The notes beneath the pieces are model-generated. The model saw only the letters and a program-made list of their open reading frames with translations, was not told the origin of the DNA and searched no databases. Made by a program: the position numbers and the translations under genes. From contig CAZGMC010000002.1 of NCBI GenBank assembly GCA_964526565.1, forward strand, positions 1-64,000: a DNA stretch of 64,000 nt, given 5' to 3'. This DNA is from CAZGMC01 sp964526565. GTDB taxonomy: Bacteria; Pseudomonadota; Alphaproteobacteria; DSM-16000; Inquilinaceae. Below, one piece after another: positions 17,051-25,790 of this stretch. Each line of letters begins with the position of its first letter. Within the stretch, counting starts at the first letter, position 1.

Positions 17051-17625
17051 GCACAGCCGGCTCGGCCTCCGATGACCACGCAGCAACGGTCGACGTCGCA
17101 GTGTCGATCGAGGATCCGCACTGGCGGGAGCCGCTGGCGGAACTGGGGACCGCGCAGGGCGACGCCGATGCGGTGGTGCTGCTGGCCGAGGTGGCTCGTG
17201 CGGCCATCACCGCCGGTGGCGGCCCGGCCCGGCCCGCCGAGCTCGGCATCGTGCTCGCCGACGATGCCGAGGTGCGCCGCCTCAATCATGCCTATCGCGG
17301 CATCGATGCGCCGACCAACGTGCTGTCGTTCGCTCTGGCCGACGAGGCGGGCGACCCGGACGTGGCCGAAGCCCCGGTCATGCTCGGCGACGTGGTGCTG
17401 GCCTTTGAAACCGTCCGCGACGAGGCGGCCCGGCAGGGCCGGACCTGGCGGGCGCACATCCTCCACCTCGTAACCCATGGCGTCCTGCACCTGATCGGCT
17501 ATGATCATCAGAACGACAGCGACGCCGCCACGATGGAACGACTGGAAGCACAGGTGCTGGCCCGGTTCGGCGAGGCCGATCCCCATGCCGAGGACGGTGC
17601 TTTCAGTCCGTACCGACCGCGATGA
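17047..17625 (+). CDS. ybeY: endoribonuclease YbeY (rRNA maturation)
   Basis: A 192-residue zinc-dependent endoribonuclease involved in 16S rRNA 3'-end maturation and ribosome quality control. The metal site is the HGVLHLIGYDH motif with its three histidines near residues 145-155. A second family block is NHAYRGIDAPTNVLSFAL near residue 80. The N-terminus is a few residues longer than in many homologues (MSTAGSASDDHAATVDV). The start overlaps phoH by ATGA and the stop overlaps corC the same way, so the three genes are translationally linked. Confidence 0.96.
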   Translation: MSTAGSASDDHAATVDVAVSIEDPHWREPLAELGTAQGDADAVVLLAEVARAAITAGGGPARPAELGIVLADDAEVRRLNHAYRGIDAPTNVLSFALADEAGDPDVAEAPVMLGDVVLAFETVRDEAARQGRTWRAHILHLVTHGVLHLIGYDHQNDSDAATMERLEAQVLARFGEADPHAEDGAFSPYRPR

Positions 17626-18548
17626 CCGACACGTCCGTCAGTAGACCGCCCCGTCAGAACGGGGCCGAAACCCACAACTTCTCCCTGGGGCGCCTGTTCC
17701 GCAACTGGCTGCGCGCCGCCCTGCGCGGCAAGTCGGAAGCCAACTGGCGCGACACCATCGAGGAACTGATCGAGGAGGGCGACGAGGCGGAGACCGCGGT
17801 GGCCGAGCACGAGCGCATGCTGCTCGGCAACATTCTCCGCCTCAAGCACATCACCGCCTACGACGTCATGGTGCCGCGCGCCGACATCGTCGCCGTCGAC
17901 GTCTCGACGCCGCTGCCCGAGGTGCTGGAGGTGTTCTCGACCAGGGCGCACAGCCGCCTGCCGGTCTATCGCGACAGCCTGGACGACGTGCTCGGCATGG
18001 TCCACATCCGCGACGCCCTGGCGCTGCAGGCCAGCGGCCAGTCCGGCATGCTGCGTGACATCCTGCGCGAGGTGCCGATCGTCGCCCCGTCGATGCCGGC
18101 ACTGGACCTGATGCTGGAGATGCGCCAGAAGCGCCAGCACATGGTGCTCGTCGTCGACGAGTACGGCGGCATCGACGGCTTGATCACCATCGAGGACCTG
18201 GTCGAGGAGATCGTCGGCGAGATCCAGGATGAGCACGAGACCGAGGAGCCGCCGCAGATCGTCCAGCGGCCGGACGGCGCCTACCTGGCCGATGCCCGCC
18301 TGCCCATCGAGGACTTCGAGGAGACCATGGGCCCGGTGCTCGACGAGGAGGAGCGCGAGGACATCGACACGCTCGGCGGACTGGTGTTCTCGCTGGCCGG
18401 GCGCGTGCCGGCACGCGGCGAGCTGCTGCGCCACCCGTCGGGCATCGAGTTCGAGGTGGTGGACGCCGACCCGCGGCGCATCAAGCGGCTGCGCGTCCGC
18501 CGCCTGCCGTCCGAGGAACCGCCGGCCGAGCCGACCGAGCCCGAATAG
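17622..18548 (+). CDS. corC: CorC/HlyC family CBS-domain protein
   Basis: A 308-residue soluble hemolysin-family protein. A tandem CBS pair spans about residues 75-200 (ITAYDVMVPRADIVAVD; MVHIRDALALQA; MVLVVDEYGGIDGLITIEDLVEEIVGEIQDEHE), followed by the CorC_HlyC transporter-associated domain (LGGLVFSLAGRVPARGE, VVDADPRRIKRLRVRR). No DUF21 membrane part is present, so this is the short CorC form linked to magnesium/cobalt efflux and membrane homeostasis. Its start overlaps ybeY. Lnt is encoded downstream across the assembly gap. Confidence 0.92.
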   Translation: MTDTSVSRPPRQNGAETHNFSLGRLFRNWLRAALRGKSEANWRDTIEELIEEGDEAETAVAEHERMLLGNILRLKHITAYDVMVPRADIVAVDVSTPLPEVLEVFSTRAHSRLPVYRDSLDDVLGMVHIRDALALQASGQSGMLRDILREVPIVAPSMPALDLMLEMRQKRQHMVLVVDEYGGIDGLITIEDLVEEIVGEIQDEHETEEPPQIVQRPDGAYLADARLPIEDFEETMGPVLDEEEREDIDTLGGLVFSLAGRVPARGELLRHPSGIEFEVVDADPRRIKRLRVRRLPSEEPPAEPTEPE

Positions 18549-18610
18549 TCCAGCGGCCGGGCATGGCATCGGGCGCACGCCGCTCCACATCTTCTCGCAA
18601 TGGATGGCCG

Positions 18611-18710
18611 NNNNNNNNNNNNNNNNNNNNNNNNNNNNNNNNNNNNNNNNNNNNNNNNNNNNNNNNNNNNNNNNNNNNNNNNNNNNNNNNNNNNNNNNNN
18701 NNNNNNNNNN
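18611..18710. other. assembly gap (100 N)
   Basis: Exactly 100 undetermined bases between corC and lnt, a conventional placeholder for a gap of unknown length. A 13-bp tandem array begins at its right edge, so the gap probably reflects unassembled copies of that array. Confidence 0.99.
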
Positions 18711-18778
18711 GCCGGTAGTCCGGGCCGGTAGTCCGGGCCGGTAGTCCGGGCCGGTAGTCCGGGCCGGTAGTCCGGGCC
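18711..18778. repeat. 13-bp tandem array (5 copies) at gap edge
   Basis: Five perfect copies of GCCGGTAGTCCGG plus a three-base partial copy. It abuts the 100-N gap, so the true copy number is unknown and probably higher. It lies about 70 bases upstream of the lnt ATG and has no coding sense. The whole stretch 18549-18848 between corC and lnt holds only this array and the gap. Confidence 0.93.
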
Positions 18779-18848
18779 ATATCCCGGACGGTATCGCGGC
18801 AGACCGGCGCCGGGCCGGGCCGCGCGCACGCGGGACGGGGGATCGGGC

Positions 18849-20465
18849 ATGACGGACCGGATCGATGCAGCGGTGCAGCCGGCTGCCACGGCGCGGCTGG
18901 CCGCCGTACTGGCCGGGATTGCCGCGCGGCTGGCGGCGCTGACCGGCTGGCGCCGCGCCGCCGCTGCCTGGATGCTCGGCGCCATCGCCACCCTGGCCAT
19001 GCCGCCGGTGGGGGCGGCGCCGGTGCTGGTGCTCGTGTTCCCGCCGCTGGTTTGGCTGCTTGACGGTGTGCGCACCAGGTTCGGTGCCTTCGCCGCCGGC
19101 TGGTGGTTCGGGTTCGGCTATCTGCTGGTCGGCCTGTACTGGGTCGGCGTGGCCCTCACGGTCGACCTGGAACGGTTCTTCTGGTTCCTGCCGCTGGCCA
19201 CGGCGGCCCTGCCGGCAGGGCTGGCGGTGTTCGCCGGCCTGGCGGTGCTGGTCTACCGGCAGCTGCCGGTGGCGGGGGTCGGCCGGCCGGTCGGTTTCGC
19301 GCTGTGCTGGGCCCTGGCCGAGTGGCTGCGCGGCCACATCCTGACGGGCTTTCCGTGGAACCTGGTCGGCTACACCTGGGTCGACTGGCTGCCTGTGATC
19401 CAGAGCGTCTCGGTGATCGGCATCTATGGGCTGAGCCTGCTGACGGTGCTGGCGGCATCGCTGCCGGCCGCGATGATCGACCGCGAAGGCAACTGGTCGC
19501 GCGCCGGCCTTGCCGCCACGGTCGCGGCCCTGGCCTTGTTCGGGGCAATCGCCGCGGCCGGAGCGGTGCGCCTGGCTGGAACGGAGACGGCGTTTCATTC
19601 CGACGTGCGACTGCGGCTGGTGCAGCCCAACATCCGCCAGGCAGACAAGTGGGATCCGGAGCAATGGGTGGCGAACTTCCGGCTGCACCTCGATCTGTCG
19701 GCCGCCCGCGGCGGCGCTCCGGTAACGCATGTGGTGTGGCCGGAGACGGCGGTGACCTCGCTGCTCGGCCAGGATGAAGCGGCGCGCCGCGCCATCGGCA
19801 GCGTGACGCCGCCCGGCAGCGTAACCATCACCGGCGCACCGCGTGGCGCGCCGCCGGGCGAGCCGCCGCAGTACTGGAACAGCCTGTTCGCCATCGGCGG
19901 CGACGGCACCGTGGTCGCGGCGTACGACAAGTTCCACCTGGTGCCGTTCGGCGAATACATGCCGCTGCGCGACGTGCTGCCGATCGACCGCGTGGTGCCC
20001 GGCGAATTCGACTACTCGGCCGGGCCGGGTCCGGAGACCCTGGAACTGCCCGGACTGCCGCCGGTCAGCCCGCTGATCTGCTACGAGGCGATCTTTCCGG
20101 GCGAGGTCACGGCGCCGCACGGACCGCGGCCGCAATGGCTGCTCAACATCACCAACGACGCCTGGTACGGCGAGACCGCCGGACCGCACCAGCACTTCGC
20201 CATCGCCCGCACCCGCGCCGTCGAGGAGGGGCTGCCGCTGGTCCGTGTCGCCACCACGGGCATCAGCGGTGTCGTCGACAGCCATGGGCGACTCACTGCG
20301 CGACTCGGGCTCGGGCAGCGCGGAGTCGTTGACGCGCTGCTTCCGGTAGATCTTGGAGCGCCAACCATCTACTCAAGATGGGGTGATTCGGCCTTCTGGT
20401 TCGTTTGGGCGACCATGGCTGCCGCGATTCTCATACGAAGGCATCAACCAAAAATCCTTGCATAA
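18849..20465 (+). CDS. lnt: apolipoprotein N-acyltransferase Lnt
   Basis: A 538-residue inner-membrane enzyme that adds the third acyl chain to lipoproteins. Several membrane helices fill residues 15-225. The nitrilase-like periplasmic domain carries the catalytic triad in VVWPETAV (Glu), YDKFHLVPFGEYMP (Lys) and LICYEAIFPG (Cys), plus NITNDAWYG. A final membrane helix (FWFVWATMAAAILI) ends the protein. Its last 60-70 bases and the following gap are noticeably richer in AT than the body of the gene. The upstream gap and repeat mean the start context is partly unresolved, but ATG 18849 gives a normal N-terminus. Confidence 0.94.
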   Translation: MTDRIDAAVQPAATARLAAVLAGIAARLAALTGWRRAAAAWMLGAIATLAMPPVGAAPVLVLVFPPLVWLLDGVRTRFGAFAAGWWFGFGYLLVGLYWVGVALTVDLERFFWFLPLATAALPAGLAVFAGLAVLVYRQLPVAGVGRPVGFALCWALAEWLRGHILTGFPWNLVGYTWVDWLPVIQSVSVIGIYGLSLLTVLAASLPAAMIDREGNWSRAGLAATVAALALFGAIAAAGAVRLAGTETAFHSDVRLRLVQPNIRQADKWDPEQWVANFRLHLDLSAARGGAPVTHVVWPETAVTSLLGQDEAARRAIGSVTPPGSVTITGAPRGAPPGEPPQYWNSLFAIGGDGTVVAAYDKFHLVPFGEYMPLRDVLPIDRVVPGEFDYSAGPGPETLELPGLPPVSPLICYEAIFPGEVTAPHGPRPQWLLNITNDAWYGETAGPHQHFAIARTRAVEEGLPLVRVATTGISGVVDSHGRLTARLGLGQRGVVDALLPVDLGAPTIYSRWGDSAFWFVWATMAAAILIRRHQPKILA

Positions 20466-20559
20466 TAATGTATGTCAGATTAGATATAAGATTGTATGCG
20501 TCGCCGGATAATGACGCTCCGGTACGGATCGATCTTCACCTCTAGCGGAATACAAGTGT

Positions 20560-21087
20560 ATGGTAATGAGCGAGATGGCCAGACAGACGGAAGCCGTGAC
20601 CAACAAACCCCCCAAGAGGCCGGCGGGAAGACCGAGAATCGGCAAGCCTCATCCCATTGACGTCCATGTCGGCAGCCGTGTGCGGCTGCGCCGGACGCTG
20701 CTCGGGATGAGCCAGGAGAAGCTCGGCGATGCCATCGGGCTCACCTTCCAGCAGGTCCAGAAGTACGAGCGTGGTGCCAACCGGATCGGTGCCAGCCGCC
20801 TTTACGATTTGAGCCGGGTCCTGGACGTGCCGGTGTCGTTCTTCTTCGACGATGCGCCGGTCACCGAGGCGGAACCGGCCCACCTGGATGGCGTGCATGA
20901 CGAACCTGGGCAGTTCGATCTCGACCCGATGGCCAAGCGCGAGACGCTGGAGCTGGTGCGCGCCTACTATCGCGTCAGCGACCCGGCGGTGCGCAAGCGG
21001 CTGTTCGAGTTGACCAAGTCCCTGGCGAACGCCTATCGGCACGAACCCGAAGCCGATACCGAAGAAGACGAAGACGATACGGACTGA
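20560..21087 (+). CDS. XRE-family HTH transcriptional regulator
   Basis: A 175-residue regulator. The helix-turn-helix spans about residues 37-92: VGSRVRLRRTLLGMSQEKLGDAIGLTFQQVQKYERGANRIGASRLYDLSRVLDVPVSFFF. The rest is a helical region (RETLELVRAYYRVSDPAVRKRLFELTKSLAN) and a strongly acidic tail. The position between lnt and metK is conserved in alphaproteobacteria, suggesting a link to methionine/SAM or envelope genes; the targets are not known. An ATG six bases downstream is an alternative start. The 94-base upstream gap is AT-rich and should hold its promoter. Confidence 0.92.
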   Translation: MVMSEMARQTEAVTNKPPKRPAGRPRIGKPHPIDVHVGSRVRLRRTLLGMSQEKLGDAIGLTFQQVQKYERGANRIGASRLYDLSRVLDVPVSFFFDDAPVTEAEPAHLDGVHDEPGQFDLDPMAKRETLELVRAYYRVSDPAVRKRLFELTKSLANAYRHEPEADTEEDEDDTD

Positions 21088-21178
21088 GACGACCTCCGGA
21101 AGGACGCGCCGCCTCCCGAGAGCGGGACCGGCGCGCCCTGTGTTGCCCGCAACCTTTGGCTGGCGGACGGCAGACATC

Positions 21179-21208
21179 TTGACAACGCCTGCCTTGCGCC
21201 GCTATGGG
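21179..21208 (+). promoter_or_regulatory. putative metK promoter
   Basis: TTGACA at 21179-21184 is followed after 18 bases by TATGGG (21203-21208), about 45 bases before the metK GTG. The -35 element is perfect and the -10 is weak. Upstream, at 21098-21130, a GC-rich interrupted stem could end the preceding gene's transcript. I looked for a SAM-responsive RNA in this leader and saw none that I recognise. Confidence 0.5.
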
Positions 21209-21253
21209 ATCGCGCCATCCAGACAGTGTTGCATTTTTCCGACAGGATCGGCC

Positions 21254-22423
21254 GTGCCCAAGGGAAACTTCGTCTTCGCCAGTGAGTCGGTGTCCGAAGG
21301 ACATCCGGACAAGGTCTGCGACCGCATCTCCGACGCCATCGTGGACGCCTTCCTGACGGCCGATCCCCATGCGCGGGTGGCCGTCGAGACGCTGTGCACC
21401 ACCAACCGCATTGTCATCGCCGGTGAGGTGCGTGGCCCCGACAGCGTCAGCGCCGCGATCATCGAGGAGATCGCCCGCCACGCCGTGCGCGACATCGGCT
21501 ATGAGCAGGACGGCTTCCATTGGAAACGGGCCGAGGTGGACGTGTTCGTCCACAAGCAGTCGGCCGACATCGCCCAGGGCGTGGATGCGCTCGGCAACAA
21601 GGACGAGGGCGCCGGCGACCAGGGCATCATGTTCGGCTTCGCCTGCACCGAGACGCCGGTGCTCATGCCGGCGCCGATCTTCTATGCGCACGCCATCCTG
21701 CACAGCCTGGCCGAGGCGCGCCATTCCGGGGCGGCACCGCAACTCGGTCCCGACTCCAAGAGCCAGGTCAGCCTGCGCTATGTCGACGGCATGCCGGTGT
21801 GCGCCACCTCGGTCGTCGTCTCCACCCAGCATGCCGAGGACGCAAGCCAGGACGACGTGCGCGAGATCGTGCGCCCGCACGTCATCAACGTGCTGCCCGA
21901 GGGCTGGATGTGCGACGAGGAGAATTTCTTCGTCAACCCGACCGGCCGCTTCGTCATCGGCGGCCCCGACGGCGACTCCGGCCTGACCGGGCGCAAGATC
22001 ATTGTCGACACCTATGGCGGCGCCGCCCCCCATGGTGGTGGCGCCTTCTCCGGCAAGGACCCGACCAAGGTCGATCGGTCGGCGGCCTACGCCGCCCGCT
22101 ACTTGGCCAAGAACGTCGTCGCCGCCGGCCTGGCCGGGAAGTGCACGATCCAGCTCAGCTACGCCATCGGCGTGTCGCACCCGCTGTCGGTCTATATCGA
22201 CACCCACGGCACCGGCCAGGTGGACGAGGACCGGCTGGCGGCCGTGCTGCGCGAGCTGGTCGACCTGCGCCCGCGCGGCATTCGCGAGCATCTGGGCCTG
22301 AACCGGCCGATCTATGCGCGGACTGCCGCCTATGGCCATTTCGGTCGGCCGCCGGAGGCCGATGGCGGCTTCTCGTGGGAGCGCACCGACCTGGTGGACG
22401 ACCTGCGTTCCGCCTTCGCCTGA
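21254..22423 (+). CDS. metK: S-adenosylmethionine synthetase MetK
   Basis: A 389-residue cytoplasmic enzyme making SAM from methionine and ATP. Family signatures are FASESVSEGHPDKVCDRISDA at the start, GNKDEGAGDQGIMFGFAC (the ATP-binding type hexapeptide GAGDQG), and the P-loop-like GGGAFSGKDPTKVDRSAAY. It starts with GTG, with AGGA six bases upstream and conserved residues following at once. Order lnt-HTH-metK-trmB is conserved. SAM from MetK is used by the products of miaB and trmB nearby. Confidence 0.97.
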   Translation: MPKGNFVFASESVSEGHPDKVCDRISDAIVDAFLTADPHARVAVETLCTTNRIVIAGEVRGPDSVSAAIIEEIARHAVRDIGYEQDGFHWKRAEVDVFVHKQSADIAQGVDALGNKDEGAGDQGIMFGFACTETPVLMPAPIFYAHAILHSLAEARHSGAAPQLGPDSKSQVSLRYVDGMPVCATSVVVSTQHAEDASQDDVREIVRPHVINVLPEGWMCDEENFFVNPTGRFVIGGPDGDSGLTGRKIIVDTYGGAAPHGGGAFSGKDPTKVDRSAAYAARYLAKNVVAAGLAGKCTIQLSYAIGVSHPLSVYIDTHGTGQVDEDRLAAVLRELVDLRPRGIREHLGLNRPIYARTAAYGHFGRPPEADGGFSWERTDLVDDLRSAFA

Positions 22424-22435
22424 CTGCCCGGCCCC

Positions 22436-23170
22436 TTGCCGTCAGACCGCAGCGAGGACGCGCGGCGCATCCCGACCGCCGGCCCTGAGACCGCGCCGGA
22501 GCGCCGGCTCTACGGACGGCGCCGCGGCCGCCGGCTGCGCACCGGCCAGCAGGCGCTGTTCGAGACGGTGCTGCCGCGCGTGCGGCTCGACCTGCCGCCG
22601 CCCGGTACCCGGCTCGACCCCACGGCGCTGTTCCCGCGCCCGCCCGCCGCGGTCTGGCTGGAGGTGGGGTTCGGCGCCGGCGAGCACCTGGCCTGGCAGG
22701 CGGCGCACCACCGCGACGTGGGCTTCATCGGCTGCGAGCCGTTCGTCAACGGCATCGCCGGCCTGCTGCGCGCCGTCGAGGCCGACGGTCTGGACAATGT
22801 CCGCGTTCATCCCGGCGATGCCCGCGACGTGCTCGACATCCTGCCCGATGGCTGTCTTGGTCGCGTCTTCGCGCTGTTCTCCGACCCGTGGCCCAAGCGT
22901 CGTCACCATAACCGCCGATTCGTTCAGCCGGAAACGCTGGACACGCTGGCGCGGGTGATGATGCCGGGCGCGGACCTGCGCCTGGCCAGCGACAACCCCG
23001 GTCTGGTCGACTGGATGCTGTGGCACGTGCGCGCCCATCCGGCGTTCGCCTGGACGGCGCGGCGGGCGGCGGACTGGCGCAGCCGCCCGCCCGATTGGCC
23101 GCCGACCCGGTACGAGACCAAGGCCCTGCACGGCCGCCCGGCGTTCCTGCGGTTTGTCTGCACGCGATGA
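22436..23170 (+). CDS. trmB: tRNA (guanine-N7-)-methyltransferase TrmB
   Basis: A 244-residue Rossmann-fold SAM-dependent methyltransferase for m7G46 in tRNA. Motif I is WLEVGFGAGEHL near residue 80. The family motif FALFSDPWPKRRHHNRRFVQPETL lies near residue 145, and the C-terminal catalytic block is PTRYETKALHGRPAFLRF. A TTG start is used, 13 bases after metK, and the N-terminal 25 residues look non-conserved. It is convergent with the metallophosphatase at 23189. Confidence 0.94.
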   Translation: MPSDRSEDARRIPTAGPETAPERRLYGRRRGRRLRTGQQALFETVLPRVRLDLPPPGTRLDPTALFPRPPAAVWLEVGFGAGEHLAWQAAHHRDVGFIGCEPFVNGIAGLLRAVEADGLDNVRVHPGDARDVLDILPDGCLGRVFALFSDPWPKRRHHNRRFVQPETLDTLARVMMPGADLRLASDNPGLVDWMLWHVRAHPAFAWTARRAADWRSRPPDWPPTRYETKALHGRPAFLRFVCTR

Positions 23171-23188
23171 CGACCACCGCGGCCCGGC

Positions 23189-24049
23189 TCAGATCGGCCG
23201 GCCGGTGATGGTCAGCAGGCGGTGCTGGTCGCCCTCCAGGACCAGCGCAGTCAGGCGGCCGGTGGCGAAGGCGCCGGTGTCGATGCCGATGCGATTGTGC
23301 CGGATCTCCGGCTCCTCGCTGGGCGTATGGCCATGGACGACGACGAACGGGAAGTCCTGGTTGCAGTCCAGGAAGTCTTCGCGGATCCACACCAGGTCCT
23401 CGGGAGTCTGTGCCTCCAGCGGCACGCCCGGCTTGATGCCGGCATGGGTGAACAGGTAGCCGCCCTCGCGGTGGTACAGCTTGAGCTTCTTGAGAAAGGC
23501 CAGGTGTTCGGGCGGCACGGCCTGGCGCAGCTGGGCCATTATGTCGTGGACGCACTGGGTCGGCTGCAGCCCGTGCGCCGGATAGATGCCATAGCTGTGC
23601 AGCGTGGCCTCGCCACCGTTGTAGAACCAGCCGGGCGCCACGCTGTCGTCGTAGAGTCCGTTGAGCATCATGTGCTCATGGTTGCCGCGCAGGAAGACGC
23701 GCTCGAAACGGGGCAGGGGCCGCTTCGACAACAGGTCGAGCACGTCGCGCGAGCGCCGGCCGCGGTCGATGTAGTCGCCCAGATAGACGATGACCAGTCG
23801 CTTGCCGCGAAAGCTCTTGGCGTCCTCCTGGATTGCCTCGTGCATGTGCAGAAGCAGCGGCATCTGGCCGTGGATGTCACCCACCGCATAGATCCGGCTA
23901 CCGGCCGGCGCCACGCCCGGCGCGGCCACCTCCTGCACGTCGATCATGTCGTCTTTCCGGCGAACTGCGACCACGCTGTGAAGATAGGGTCGCATCCACC
24001 TGGCTGCGAGCCGAAACCGCGCCGGCTCGCCCGGAAAGCCGACGGTCAT
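23189..24049 (-). CDS. metallophosphoesterase (PPP/diadenosine-tetraphosphatase-like)
   Basis: A 286-residue calcineurin-like phosphoesterase. The metal-binding motifs are in order: IYAVGDIHGQMPLL (GDxHG), IVYLGDYIDRGRRSRD (GDxxDRG), VFLRGNHEHMM (GNHE), FTHAGIKPG and VVVHGHTPSEEPEI. This pattern fits serine/threonine-phosphatase-like or Ap4A-type enzymes; the substrate is not determinable. The ATG at 24049 overlaps the stop of the cyclodeaminase-family gene (ATGA). A shorter start at 23947 (MIDVQE) has GGAAAG upstream and would remove a basic leader. Confidence 0.88.
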   Translation of the reverse strand: MTVGFPGEPARFRLAARWMRPYLHSVVAVRRKDDMIDVQEVAAPGVAPAGSRIYAVGDIHGQMPLLLHMHEAIQEDAKSFRGKRLVIVYLGDYIDRGRRSRDVLDLLSKRPLPRFERVFLRGNHEHMMLNGLYDDSVAPGWFYNGGEATLHSYGIYPAHGLQPTQCVHDIMAQLRQAVPPEHLAFLKKLKLYHREGGYLFTHAGIKPGVPLEAQTPEDLVWIREDFLDCNQDFPFVVVHGHTPSEEPEIRHNRIGIDTGAFATGRLTALVLEGDQHRLLTITGRPI

Positions 24050-24693
24050 GAGCCGAGCCGGTCGGCCACGGTGGCGGCGACGGCAGTGCGCCGGTACTCG
24101 GCGGCCTGCTGCAGGTGCGCGCGGCTGCGCGCGTAATCGGCGGCAGCCGGGTCGTCGGCCAGGCTCTTCAGGTTGATGTCGACGCTGCAGAGCACGGCCG
24201 TCAAGGCGCCGAACAGCAGCGCCGCGCCGGCCGCCACATCGCTCAGGATGTTGGGATGCGCCGCGCCGGCCGCCTGGCGTGCCACGTCCAGCCCTTCCAG
24301 GATCGCCTGGGCGGCATTGAGCGGCATTTCGGTGGCGGCGATCGCCGCCTTGTGCATGGCCTTGCGCCGCGCTGCCTTCTCCTCCTCGGTGCCGCGCGGC
24401 AGGCGCAGGGCGGCCATGTACGCGTCGAACACGGCGATGTCGGCGTCGGCATAGGCGCTGAGCTCGGCCAGCCGGCGCTCACCGCTCTCGATCAGCGGCG
24501 CCAGGGCGCTGGTGTCGGCGTCCTTGCGCCGCGCCGTCACGCGCAGCGCCATGAGCACGAGGCCGAGGCCGATCGCCGCCCCGACCATGGCCGCCGAGCC
24601 GCCGCCGGGGGTCGGGTCGGCGCTCGCCGTGCGGTCGCGGAACTCGGCCAGGCCCCAGCGCCAGACGCTGTCGTCGCCGGCGTCGTCGCTCAT
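24046..24693 (-). CDS. cyclodeaminase/cyclohydrolase family protein (FTCD-C like)
   Basis: A 215-residue, mostly helical protein of the formimidotetrahydrofolate cyclodeaminase family, which also includes the methenyl-tetrahydrofolate cyclohydrolase FchA. Signatures are TPGGGSAAMVGAAIGLGLVLMALRVT near residue 30 and MPLNAAQAILEGLDVA with ILSDVAAGAALLFGAL near residues 125-165. It starts inside the folD stop (ATGA) and ends inside the start of the phosphatase gene, so the three form one coupled operon. Sitting next to folD favours a one-carbon folate role. Confidence 0.87.
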   Translation of the reverse strand: MSDDAGDDSVWRWGLAEFRDRTASADPTPGGGSAAMVGAAIGLGLVLMALRVTARRKDADTSALAPLIESGERRLAELSAYADADIAVFDAYMAALRLPRGTEEEKAARRKAMHKAAIAATEMPLNAAQAILEGLDVARQAAGAAHPNILSDVAAGAALLFGALTAVLCSVDINLKSLADDPAAADYARSRAHLQQAAEYRRTAVAATVADRLGS

Positions 24694-25568
24694 TCCGTCC
24701 CTCCCGGCTCCTGCTCCAGGCCCTGCAGGGCGATGGCGTGCATCAGGTTGGCGAAGATCAGGCTGGAGGTCAGCGGTCCGACTCCGCCCGGCACCGGCGT
24801 CAGCGCCGCCGCCTTCGGCGCCACGGTGGCGGCATCGACGTCGCCGACCACCTTGCCGTCGACCACGCTGATGCCGGCGTCGATGACGACCTGACCCGGC
24901 TGCACGTGCTCGCCGGTCAGCAGCCGCGGCCGGCCGGCGGCGACGAACACCACCTCGCACGGCGCGAGCGCCGCCGCCAGGTCGCGCGTCCTGGTGTGGC
25001 AGACGGTGACGGTGGCATCGCGGTTGATCAGCATCGGGATCAGCGCCCGCCCGACCGACCGGCCGCGCCCGACCACCGCGACGCGCCGGCCGGCCAGCGG
25101 CCCGGTGGTCTCGGCCAGGCGGATGCAGGCCAGCGGCGTGGCCGGGGCGATCGCGTCGGCCTCGCGGCCCAGGGCGATCAGGCCCAGGTTGTCCGGTGTC
25201 AACCCATCGACGTCCTTGCGCGGGTCGATGCGGCGGATCGCCGCCTCGGCGTCCAGCCCCGGCGCCAGCGGCAGGGCCAGCATCAGGCCGTGCACCTGCG
25301 CCTCGGCCGAGAGCTGCCCGATCTGCGCCTCCAGCGCCGCCTGGCCCAGCGCCGGGTCAAACCGGACGACGTCGAGCGCCACGCCGAGTTTTTCGGCGGT
25401 GCGCCCCTTGGCCTCGGCATATTTGATCACCGCCGCGTCGTCGCTGGCGGCGACCACCGCCAGCCGCGGCACGATACCGGCCGCCCGCAGCCGGGCGGTG
25501 CGTGCCGCCACCTCCTCGCGCACCCGCTCGGCCAGCGGCGCGCCGCGCAGCTCCGTGGCTTCCGCCAT
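24690..25568 (-). CDS. folD: bifunctional methylene-THF dehydrogenase/methenyl-THF cyclohydrolase FolD
   Basis: A 292-residue folate enzyme interconverting methylene-, methenyl- and formyl-THF with NADP. The catalytic Tyr-x3-Lys is in VIKYAEAKGRTAEKLG near residue 55. Further signatures are LPLAPGLDAEAAIRRIDPRKDVDGL, the cofactor loop VVGRGRSVGRALIPMLINRDATVTVCHTRT, and PVPGGVGPLTSSLIFAN near the end. The start was set at the ATG before AEATELRG; upstream codons look non-conserved. It heads a three-gene operon with the cyclodeaminase-family gene and the phosphatase. Confidence 0.93.
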   Translation of the reverse strand: MAEATELRGAPLAERVREEVAARTARLRAAGIVPRLAVVAASDDAAVIKYAEAKGRTAEKLGVALDVVRFDPALGQAALEAQIGQLSAEAQVHGLMLALPLAPGLDAEAAIRRIDPRKDVDGLTPDNLGLIALGREADAIAPATPLACIRLAETTGPLAGRRVAVVGRGRSVGRALIPMLINRDATVTVCHTRTRDLAAALAPCEVVFVAAGRPRLLTGEHVQPGQVVIDAGISVVDGKVVGDVDAATVAPKAAALTPVPGGVGPLTSSLIFANLMHAIALQGLEQEPGGTE

Positions 25569-25790
25569 CCGGATCCCCACCACTTTCCCGTCATACGATC
25601 GGCTTGCCTGGATAGCGTTGCCGCCCCGGCGGGGCAAGGCGGAATTGCCCGCGCTGCCCCGTCCTGCTTCGGGCGGGCCGACCCGAAGCCGTGGCCTGCT
25701 GGCGGTGCCAGCCATTCGGACCAGCCGAGATGGAATGGTTGCCAGCGATATGCCATTGCATGCAACACCAGTGTTGGGCATGTTTCGCAT

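Noticed and set aside
17508..20285. 925-codon minus-strand frame through the N gap
   Set aside because: It crosses undetermined bases and is antisense to ybeY, corC and lnt.
21088..21253. SAM riboswitch before metK
   Set aside because: No recognisable SAM-I, SAM-II or SAM/SAH core; only a GC stem and a promoter-like pair.
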